A DNA stretch of 64,000 nucleotides from Bacteroidetes bacterium GWF2_35_48 (GTDB taxonomy: Bacteria > Bacteroidota > Bacteroidia > Bacteroidales > GWF2-35-48), in the NCBI GenBank assembly GCA_001769125.1, contig MEOG01000008.1, positions 1-64,000 of the forward strand. The letters run 5' to 3'. Position 1 is the first letter of the stretch; every line of letters starts with the position of its first letter. The notes under the pieces were generated by a model, which was not told the DNA's origin, did no database searches, and saw only the letters and a list, made by a program, of their open reading frames with translations. Below, piece after piece: positions 26,958 through 33,702 of the stretch. A program made the position numbers and the translations under genes.

Positions 26958-27533
26958 CTATTTCTTGTAAAAGCGCATTTCTTCAATATATTCAAAAACT
27001 TTGGGATGTAAAAAATAACGGATATCTTTTCCGCTTTTTATAGCCTGCCTGATAAAGCTGGAACTTATTTCCATGATAGGAGCATCAACAATTTTTATTT
27101 TTGAAGATTCAACTTTCGACTCATTCCCTACTCCTGCGCGTGGGTAAACATAAATGGGATGTTCTTCAAGAATTACTTTGTAGTTTTTCCATTTATGAAA
27201 TGTGTTCAGATTGTCCATTCCCATAATTAAAGAAAAATTATGTTCCGGATATTTTTCTTTCAAAATAGCTAGCGTATTTACGGTATAAGAAGGTTGCGTT
27301 AATTTGAATTCTATGTCGGACGCTTTAAATCTGAAATCATCTTCAATTGCTCTATGCACCATTTGATACCTATGATGATCTGCCAGCAGAGTTGCTTTAT
27401 CTTTTAGCGGATTGTGCGGACTAATAACAAACCAGACACGATCTGATTCTGTAAACTCAATAATATAATTAGCTATTGCCAGATGCCCTATATGAATGGG
27501 GTTGAAAGAACCAAAAAATAATCCGATGTTCAT
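26958..27533 (-). CDS. nadD: Nicotinate-nucleotide adenylyltransferase
   Basis: Transfers AMP from ATP to nicotinate mononucleotide, the penultimate step of NAD synthesis. The nucleotidyltransferase motif GSFNPIHIGHL is at the N-terminus, and the C-terminal ISSSFIRQAIKSGKDIRYFL carries the ISSTxIR-type signature. The length of 191 residues is normal. It lies 15 bases downstream of gmk. Confidence 0.95.
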   Translation of the reverse strand: MNIGLFFGSFNPIHIGHLAIANYIIEFTESDRVWFVISPHNPLKDKATLLADHHRYQMVHRAIEDDFRFKASDIEFKLTQPSYTVNTLAILKEKYPEHNFSLIMGMDNLNTFHKWKNYKVILEEHPIYVYPRAGVGNESKVESSKIKIVDAPIMEISSSFIRQAIKSGKDIRYFLHPKVFEYIEEMRFYKK

Positions 27534-27548
27534 TTTATATTTTTTGAA

Positions 27549-28124
27549 TTAAAACCCTTCTTCCGCTAAAAATTCTTTCAACAAACTACGGACTTCTTCA
27601 ACAGCAACAAGGAGCTGGTCGTTAAAAATAATTTTATCAAACATAGGCGCAAATTCCAATTCCTGACTTGCTTTTGCTAATCTCTTTTTAACGACTGCAA
27701 TATCATCTGTATTCCGCATCATCAATCGTTGCTCCAGTGCTTCAAGAGAAGGAGGCATCACAAAAACAGATAATGCCCTTTCGCCATAAAGATTCTTAAT
27801 ATTCAAGCCTCCCACCACATCTACATCGAAAAGAATATTTTTTCCTTCCTTTGAGATACGATCAACTTCTGATTTTAAAGTACCGTAAAAACAACCGGAA
27901 TAAACTTCCTCCCATTCGATAAATTCATTATTATTTATTTTTTCACGAAATTCCTCAGGTGAAATAAAATAATAATCTTTTCCATGAATTTCATTAGGCC
28001 TTCTTGCACGAGTGCACACAGAAACAGAAAACTCAAGTTTGAAATTTTCGTTGAGCATACTCCTTACAATCGTTGTTTTTCCGGCACCTGAAGGAGCAGA
28101 AAAGATTATCAGTTTTCCGGGCAT
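27549..28124 (-). CDS. gmk: Guanylate kinase
   Basis: Phosphorylates GMP to GDP. P-loop SAPSGAGKTTIV at the N-terminus; GMP-binding residues in SVCTRARRPNEIHGKDYYF; FDVDVVGGLNIK. The length of 191 residues is typical. It is the middle gene of a DUF3127-gmk-nadD run with gaps of 16 and 15 bases. Confidence 0.96.
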   Translation of the reverse strand: MPGKLIIFSAPSGAGKTTIVRSMLNENFKLEFSVSVCTRARRPNEIHGKDYYFISPEEFREKINNNEFIEWEEVYSGCFYGTLKSEVDRISKEGKNILFDVDVVGGLNIKNLYGERALSVFVMPPSLEALEQRLMMRNTDDIAVVKKRLAKASQELEFAPMFDKIIFNDQLLVAVEEVRSLLKEFLAEEGF

Positions 28125-28140
28125 AATTTTTTACAAAAAA

Positions 28141-28512
28141 TCAGAAAGGCAAATCTTCGGTAGTTGGATTGAAATCTCCTTTGCTTCCATCAGCCACTTC
28201 CTGTGTCTGATTTTGAACTGACGGTGTTGAAACCGTTGTCTGACCTGATTCCTTGTCAATTTTCCATGCTCTTACATCCGTAAACCAACGTTGATTGTAC
28301 TCTCTTGATTCTAAATTGATATACACATTTATTTCGTCGCCGATTGCAAAATGCCTTAAAAATTCTGTTTTTTCGCCCCAAAGCGATATGCAAACCTTGC
28401 GTGGAAACTGTTCAATTGTTTCAAGAATAAATTCCTGTTTTTTCCAGGTTCCTTTTGCTGTAGTTCCTGATTGTTCCTCAAGTATTGCAAATAATCTTCC
28501 TTTAATTTCCAT
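28141..28512 (-). CDS. DUF3127 OB-fold-like protein
   Basis: The start is set at 28512 (MEIKGRLFAILEEQSG) because the family begins with exactly this block; an upstream in-frame ATG at 28608 would add a hydrophobic AT-rich tail. Conserved features are TAKGTWKKQEFILET, RKVCISLWG and GDEINVYINLESREYN, followed by a low-complexity tail ending DLPF. The DUF3127/SSB-like tail (acidic, ending in phenylalanine) recalls single-strand DNA-binding proteins, whose C-terminal tip recruits partners. A nucleic acid role is inferred, not known. Confidence 0.82.
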   Translation of the reverse strand: MEIKGRLFAILEEQSGTTAKGTWKKQEFILETIEQFPRKVCISLWGEKTEFLRHFAIGDEINVYINLESREYNQRWFTDVRAWKIDKESGQTTVSTPSVQNQTQEVADGSKGDFNPTTEDLPF

Positions 28513-28610
28513 AATAATGATTTTTATCAAATAATATATATATAATTTTACAAGAATAAAAAAAAAAATCCGATTTTTGAAATCTAATATTTCACAATAT
28601 ATAAACAAAT

Positions 28611-28841
28611 ATGGAAAAAAATAAAAAAGGGCCTTATAAAGTTAATGCCCAGACAGGAAAAGTTTACTGGTGGTGTTCATGTGGGTTAAGCGACAATCAG
28701 CCATTTTGCGATGGTTCTCATGAAGGTACAGACATAAAGCCTAAATCTTTTAAAGCAGAAAAAGATGGAGATATTTGGCTTTGCGGATGTAAAAAAACTA
28801 AAAATCCTCCATTTTGCGATGGGACTCATAATTCGTTATAG
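28611..28841 (+). CDS. Small two-domain CDGSH iron-sulfur protein
   Basis: A 76-residue protein with two CDGSH-type centres: WCSCGLSDNQPFCDGSH and LCGCKKTKNPPFCDGTH. Each supplies three cysteines and one histidine for a [2Fe-2S] cluster, as in mitoNEET relatives. These proteins are thought to work in electron or cluster transfer. It is transcribed divergently from the DUF3127 gene across 98 AT-rich bases. Confidence 0.93.
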   Translation: MEKNKKGPYKVNAQTGKVYWWCSCGLSDNQPFCDGSHEGTDIKPKSFKAEKDGDIWLCGCKKTKNPPFCDGTHNSL

Positions 28842-29020
28842 TGTTTTGGTTTTATTAAATTTTCAAAAATCGTGAATAATAATTTATAATTCGTAATTCC
28901 TAATTCCTAATTTTCCCCTAAAAATGTGTCTTTATACCTATTCCATTTTTCACTTTTTTTGTAAAATATGTATTAATTTTGCAAATGAATATTTTTTTTA
29001 ATTGAATGCATGGATGTTAT

Positions 29021-29052
29021 GGAGTAGGAATTGGAATTGGAATTGGAATATT
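29021..29052 (+). repeat. GGAATT microsatellite
   Basis: Units of ggaatt in a row (ggagtaggaattggaattggaattggaata). The 285-base gap 28842-29126 otherwise holds AT-rich sequence with an aattcctaattccta repeat near 28890-28915, and no gene. Confidence 0.7.
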
Positions 29053-29126
29053 TCATACTGAATTTTGTAAAAAAAATATTCTCGAAACTTGTTTTTTTTG
29101 TTTAAACAGTATATATATATTTTGCA

Positions 29127-29714
29127 ATGGATCTCAATGTTGATTATTTTAAAATTGAGCATAACGGAGTAGCTCCTGCGCAGGGAAAGATATTGATATC
29201 CGAACCTTTTTTACAGGATACCTATTTTAAAAGATCGGTAGTGCTTTTAGTCTCTTATGATAAAGGGCATTTTGTAGGCTATGTTTTGAATAAGTTTACA
29301 GAAATGAATATTCATGATGCGGCTAAAGATTTTCCTGCTTTTGATGCAAAATTATCTGTTGGCGGACCGGTAAGAGTTGATACGATTCATTTTATTCATA
29401 CACTGGGAACTCTGATTCCGGAAACCATTCAGGTAACAGAAAATTTGTGGTGGAGCGGAGATTTTTCTGCGGTAAGAGAATTAATTTCAAAAGGAAAAAT
29501 TTTGCCTAGACAGATACGTTTCTTCATAGGTTATTCGGGTTGGGAACCCATGCAACTTGAAAATGAAATATCTGAAAATTCCTGGCTGGTGGCAGATATG
29601 GAAACTGAAAATATTATGAATTGCAATGCAAATTTATGGAATGATGCACTTTCAAATTTAGGCAGCAGGTACAAATTGTGGACTAAATATCCTGAAAACC
29701 CAGGGCTTAATTAG
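29127..29714 (+). CDS. YqgE/AlgH family protein
   Basis: A 195-residue UPF0301 protein. Conserved blocks: GKILISEPFLQDTYFKRSVVLL, GYVLNK, GGPV, and the C-terminal region RFFIGYSGWEPMQLENEI. The family is widespread but its biochemical role is unsettled; AlgH was first noted for an effect on alginate genes in Pseudomonas. It is followed at once by a strong intrinsic terminator, so it is probably monocistronic. Confidence 0.92.
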   Translation: MDLNVDYFKIEHNGVAPAQGKILISEPFLQDTYFKRSVVLLVSYDKGHFVGYVLNKFTEMNIHDAAKDFPAFDAKLSVGGPVRVDTIHFIHTLGTLIPETIQVTENLWWSGDFSAVRELISKGKILPRQIRFFIGYSGWEPMQLENEISENSWLVADMETENIMNCNANLWNDALSNLGSRYKLWTKYPENPGLN

Positions 29715-29730
29715 TGTATTTGTAATAAAA

Positions 29731-29760
29731 AAAAGCTGCACAATGTGCAGCTTTTTTTTT
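29731..29760 (+). terminator. Intrinsic terminator of the YqgE gene
   Basis: AGCTGCAC-AAT-GTGCAGCT stem followed by about nine T residues, with an A-tract upstream that could let it work in both directions. Confidence 0.9.
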
Positions 29761-29765
29761 ATTTA

Positions 29766-29906
29766 GTGCTTGTCCATAAAGTCAATGTTTGAGGCAGAAT
29801 GTTCGAGTTCAAGGCTTGCGAAATAATAAAAATTTGGAGTTTACTGATGTAAATGACTTATTTTTATTATGAGCATAACGCAGAAATCGGACATTATGGA
29901 CAAACA
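29766..29906 (-). mobile_element. Family C palindromic element, copy 2
   Basis: Ends GTGCTTGTCCATAAAGTC and GACATTATGGACAAACA; exact 7-base flanks TTATTTA at 29759-29765 and 29907-29913. The right flank contains the stop codon of the minus-strand lipoprotein gene. Core GGAGTTTAC-TGAT-GTAAATGAC between paired arms ATAATAAAAAT/ATTTTTATTAT. Orientation is opposite to copy 1. Confidence 0.8.
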
Positions 29907-30353
29907 TTATTTAACAAGAGTCATTTTAATTTGTGAGCCACCCTGATCCATTGAAACTACTAATTTAGCATCAGTAAGTTCATCAACATTCAGTTTGTCT
30001 TCTTTTTCTCCCTGTTTAGTAGTGAGAATTTTTCCATCTTCACTGATAGCCCATGTGCCAGCTTCTGTTTTACCCTGGAATGTTGATTCAAAAGTTTTGT
30101 CTTCTTTAAAGTTCATTGTAGAACCTTTCATAGCTTCAACACCTTGTTTCATTCCTTCCATCATAGCTTCTTTCTGAGCTTCTTTCATACTGTCTGGAAA
30201 AGCAGCCAAAGCCTGGTTTACTGCTTCTTCAAGATTTGACATTTCAACATTGTCAATTTTCCAGGATCCAACAATTTTTTTATCAGGACCTGAACTACAT
30301 GATACGATAACCGCAATACTTAATGCAACAATAAAATACGCTAATTTTTTCAT
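29907..30353 (-). CDS. Lipocalin-like lipoprotein
   Basis: A 148-residue lipoprotein: signal peptide with lipobox ending IVSC. The mature part contains KKIVGSWKIDNVEM, a helical stretch rich in glutamate, alanine and methionine, and repeated strands FKEDKTFESTF, AGTWAISEDGKIL and KLVVSMDQGG. This is the layout of lipocalin-like 'GxW' domains common in Bacteroidota. No specific function can be given. Its stop codon lies inside the target duplication of a family C element. Confidence 0.72.
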   Translation of the reverse strand: MKKLAYFIVALSIAVIVSCSSGPDKKIVGSWKIDNVEMSNLEEAVNQALAAFPDSMKEAQKEAMMEGMKQGVEAMKGSTMNFKEDKTFESTFQGKTEAGTWAISEDGKILTTKQGEKEDKLNVDELTDAKLVVSMDQGGSQIKMTLVK

Positions 30354-30385
30354 AACCGATTAAATTTTAATTAAACATAAAAGAA

Positions 30386-30416
30386 CAAAAGTAAACTTTT
30401 TATATTAACATCCAAA
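30386..30416 (-). promoter_or_regulatory. Predicted promoter of the lipocalin-like lipoprotein
   Basis: Minus strand: TTTG (30413-30416), exactly 19 bases, TACTTTTG (30386-30393). A perfect match to the Bacteroidota pattern. Predicted start near 30379, 26 bases before the ATG. Confidence 0.75.
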
Positions 30417-30439
30417 AAATGAATGAATTTTTCAGAGCA

Positions 30440-32905
30440 TTATTTCCCATAATAAACGAAGGGAGCCCAGTTGAAAGGCATTTTCCAGTAATAACCAAAA
30501 TCGCCATTTATGAATTTTCTTTTCACTTCGTTTATTGCCTGTGAATACGATTTTTTTTCTTTTTCCACAAGTCGGTACATTTCAACCATAAATTCAGCAG
30601 TAGATTTATCTGCAACTTCCCAAAGCGATACAGATATTCCGTTTGCACCGGCTATTATAAATGATTGCGACAATCCCACAACACCTTCTCCCGGATATAT
30701 TTTTCCAAGTCCTGTTTCGCATGCAGATAAATCAACAAAGTCTGCCTGAAGGTTTAATTCTGCAATTTCAGCAGTTCTGAGATACCCGTCCTGATTATTT
30801 TTTAAATTTTCAGATTCAATTTGAGATAGCACCAATGCTGACATTTCAGGCAGTTCCGGAATGGTCATCCCATGGCAGGAAAAGTGAAGTACTTTGTAGT
30901 TTGCCAGTTTTTTTTCCTTAGCCATTTTTCTGAAATTTGTTTCGCTTACCTGCGCACCAACAATAGTATCTGTTTTCGGAAGCAGTTGACAGATTGCCCG
31001 CACCTCAACAAGGCTTCCTTTCAAATTCGCCCAGTTTTCATAACCCAAAGATTTATATTCTGCTGTTAGTGGCTTGCCTTCTGCGATTGCTTTATCAACT
31101 TTTTTCTGAATATAATTTAATTGTTTGGGATTTATTTTTCCTACGCCTGCTCCGCGAAGTTTTAATTTCTCTGCAGAACTCATATCTTCTTTATAAGTTT
31201 TTTCTCTGTACACTGCTCCTCCAAAAGCGAGTATTGGCTTTCGTGTGTCAGGATATTTGCGGGTTTTAAGCATTTCGGAAACACTTAATGATTGCGTGTA
31301 AGTAACATCAAATTTTTCAACGAGATATTTTCCTTCTTTATTGATAAGCGTTTCAAAAGGCAAATAACCGAGAATGCCACCGGGAGCAACAATTAAATCT
31401 GTTTTTTCTTTCAGCATTTCCTGAACGGGATCACATAAAAAGTTATAAAATAATTTAGAAAGTTCTTCCTGTTTGCTTGCATTTTCAGGTCGGGGTTTCA
31501 TCAGCATGTCTCTGTAGTTGTGTATGATAATTTCAAATATTTTATCTTCAAATTTTTTATCTCTTTCTTCCATTGAAGCAAGTGAAAAAAGCTGAAATTT
31601 TTCAAGATCATCAAAAGGAATTTTTGACATAATAAATGATTTAACACCTGTATTTGAAATAGCATTGTTAACAAAATTACTTTTGTGAAGCAGTACTGCA
31701 TGCGTTTTTTCTTTTGTTATGGCAAAAAGTGTTATTTCAGGCTGGTCGAGTGTTGTGTAGATGATTATTGCAGATTTCGTATTCAGATTTTTCTGCACAG
31801 TTTCAAGGCTTACCTGTGTAAATGATTTATCAGAACCGGAAATTCTTTCTGCAAGTACTTTGGAACTGCTAAGCTCTATAATGTGAAATGCATTGGCATA
31901 ATCATTTTTATAAATGTAACTTAATATAAGATTTTGATACGTGTTGATTTGCTTTGCAAGATAATCTCTTCTTATATCTGATGGCGCAGTCAACCTGAGT
32001 TTTTCTTTCAGATCAATTGATTTATTAAAATAGTTTATAGCATCGTTGTATTTTTTATCAAGCATGTACACCAAACCGATATTGTTTAAACGATCTGAAA
32101 TTCCGGGTTGGTTTTGCATCGCTGAGTCTAATTTCAAAGCATCAAAATAGGCATCTAATGCTTTGGGATAATTTTTCCAGCTTTGATATAAAGACGCAAG
32201 ATTGTTTATACAAGAGCCAATCCCTTTCATGTTTTCTGCTTTGTTGTAAATTTCAAAAGCATTGCTGTAGTATTCTAAAGCGTCTTTATATTTTTTCATA
32301 TCCTGATAAACGCCTGCAATATTATTGAAACGAATAGCCATTTTTTCTGGATTTTGAAGTTCTCCGTCGAGCTTTAGTGCTTTACGATAGAATTCGAGTG
32401 CTTTGTCATTCATCCCTTTATTATAATATGCGCTTCCGATATTATTAAAGTCTGTTGACATTCCGGCTTTGTCATTATTTTTCTGATCAATTTCTAGTGC
32501 CTGCTGGTAAAATTCCAACGCTTTGTCAAAATTTCCCCATGCTTTGTAAACCATTCCAACATTATTCAGACTGGTTGCAATAGCCATTTCATTATTTAAT
32601 TTACGGTTTACTTTTAAGCCTCTCTGAAAATTGTCAATTGCTTTATCAAATTGTCCAACCTGATAATAACAGCCACCTGCTCCTGACAATGCACGTGTTG
32701 CAAGTTTCAGATTTTGCTCTGCTGAATCTGCGGTAAGCGTTGCTGCTTTTTCGTACATTTCTGCCGCTTCAGAATACGTCCCTGCTTTCTCAAGAGAATC
32801 TGCAAGGATGTAATTGTTTTGCTGTTCTTCGTAAGATTGAGCAGTTGAGACATTGCTGATTAAAATAAAAGCAACGCATGACAGTAATAAAAGTTTATTT
32901 TTCAT
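30440..32905 (-). CDS. Exported TPR-CHAT protein (caspase-like peptidase)
   Basis: An 821-residue protein with a signal peptide (cleavage near VSTAQ). About nine tetratricopeptide repeats follow (residues about 35-330; e.g. ATSLNNVGMVYKAWGNFDKAL), then a linker and a C-terminal CHAT domain. The catalytic pair of this caspase-like family is present: H678 (HFSCHG) and C729 (DLSACETG), so it should be active. TPRs usually bind the partner or substrate. It has no T9SS sorting domain, so periplasmic location is likely. Intracellular TPR-CHAT proteins are known in bacterial cell-death defence; the exported form has no established role. The neighbouring lipoprotein is on the same strand with an 86-base gap. 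Confidence 0.88.
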   Translation of the reverse strand: MKNKLLLLSCVAFILISNVSTAQSYEEQQNNYILADSLEKAGTYSEAAEMYEKAATLTADSAEQNLKLATRALSGAGGCYYQVGQFDKAIDNFQRGLKVNRKLNNEMAIATSLNNVGMVYKAWGNFDKALEFYQQALEIDQKNNDKAGMSTDFNNIGSAYYNKGMNDKALEFYRKALKLDGELQNPEKMAIRFNNIAGVYQDMKKYKDALEYYSNAFEIYNKAENMKGIGSCINNLASLYQSWKNYPKALDAYFDALKLDSAMQNQPGISDRLNNIGLVYMLDKKYNDAINYFNKSIDLKEKLRLTAPSDIRRDYLAKQINTYQNLILSYIYKNDYANAFHIIELSSSKVLAERISGSDKSFTQVSLETVQKNLNTKSAIIIYTTLDQPEITLFAITKEKTHAVLLHKSNFVNNAISNTGVKSFIMSKIPFDDLEKFQLFSLASMEERDKKFEDKIFEIIIHNYRDMLMKPRPENASKQEELSKLFYNFLCDPVQEMLKEKTDLIVAPGGILGYLPFETLINKEGKYLVEKFDVTYTQSLSVSEMLKTRKYPDTRKPILAFGGAVYREKTYKEDMSSAEKLKLRGAGVGKINPKQLNYIQKKVDKAIAEGKPLTAEYKSLGYENWANLKGSLVEVRAICQLLPKTDTIVGAQVSETNFRKMAKEKKLANYKVLHFSCHGMTIPELPEMSALVLSQIESENLKNNQDGYLRTAEIAELNLQADFVDLSACETGLGKIYPGEGVVGLSQSFIIAGANGISVSLWEVADKSTAEFMVEMYRLVEKEKKSYSQAINEVKRKFINGDFGYYWKMPFNWAPFVYYGK

Positions 32906-32964
32906 AATAATTCATTTTAAGACATATAAAATATCTTCATTTGTGTCTAAATGCAATAAAAAAA

Positions 32965-33702
32965 TTAAGAGAAATTAAAGAGTAAATGATGTATTACAAA
33001 TTCAGAGTTAAATCTATTATGATAACTATCGAAAGTGAAATTATTTTGCTCAATGGAATCATCTATAACTCTTATTATATCCCCATTTGGTGAAGTATTG
33101 AATTTTTCATTTAATTTGTTGATAATCTCATTTTTTGTATATGTAACATTACCCTCTAATACAAATCCTATCATGCCTCCAAAATTCATATTTTGAGCAT
33201 ATTTTCCATTGAAGTAACGGTAAACACCGCCATCATAAATATTTTCATTATTAATATCCTTTTCGTAGGTATTATAGTAAACATATTTATTGACAAAATT
33301 CTGACTACCATTCAAATTTTTACATTCAAAATGGAATTCAACTGGAAAGCCTTCGTCATTTCTCCAATCACTATGAAAAACAGAAATATCATACAAGCCT
33401 TTTTTTTCTTCATCGTTATTAACTCCACCTGCAATTAAAAAACCTTGTAATCCGAATTTTCTATTATATTTCAATGAATTTCTTAAAAAAAGAGCGATTT
33501 CATCTTCAACTTTTATTTGAGGATTAATCTTTTTAATATTAATTATTTTTAAAATATCAAGAATGTTGTAACTTTTATAGAAATTTAATAAATGGAAAAA
33601 CACTTGCTTTTTCCACATGTCATTACTAATTTTTCTTTTTTCAACACTTGAGTCAGGTAAAGACATTAAATTACCCGTTTTAACATAATCCCTTCTGCTC
33701 AT
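32965..33702 (-). CDS. Candidate PD-(D/E)XK nuclease partner of the adjacent methylase
   Basis: A 245-residue protein of no named family that I recognise. A nuclease-like core can be read: D105 in GLYDISVF, followed by E126-C-K128 in VEFHFECKNL, the spacing and strand pattern of a PD-(D/E)XK active site. A later conserved-looking block NFGGMIGFVLEG follows. The gene overlaps the 3' end of the Eco57I-type methylase by 23 bases, so it is translated with it. Taken together it is a candidate restriction endonuclease or a nicking subunit. Both genes are more AT-rich than their neighbours, suggesting acquisition. Confidence 0.6.
   Translation of the reverse strand: MSRRDYVKTGNLMSLPDSSVEKRKISNDMWKKQVFFHLLNFYKSYNILDILKIINIKKINPQIKVEDEIALFLRNSLKYNRKFGLQGFLIAGGVNNDEEKKGLYDISVFHSDWRNDEGFPVEFHFECKNLNGSQNFVNKYVYYNTYEKDINNENIYDGGVYRYFNGKYAQNMNFGGMIGFVLEGNVTYTKNEIINKLNEKFNTSPNGDIIRVIDDSIEQNNFTFDSYHNRFNSEFVIHHLLFNFS

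Noticed and set aside
33680-33702. Methylase and downstream gene considered as one frameshifted gene
   Set aside because: The 23-base overlap joins two readings that each look complete: the methylase ends after a hydrophilic tail and the next gene starts with its own methionine and a separate fold.
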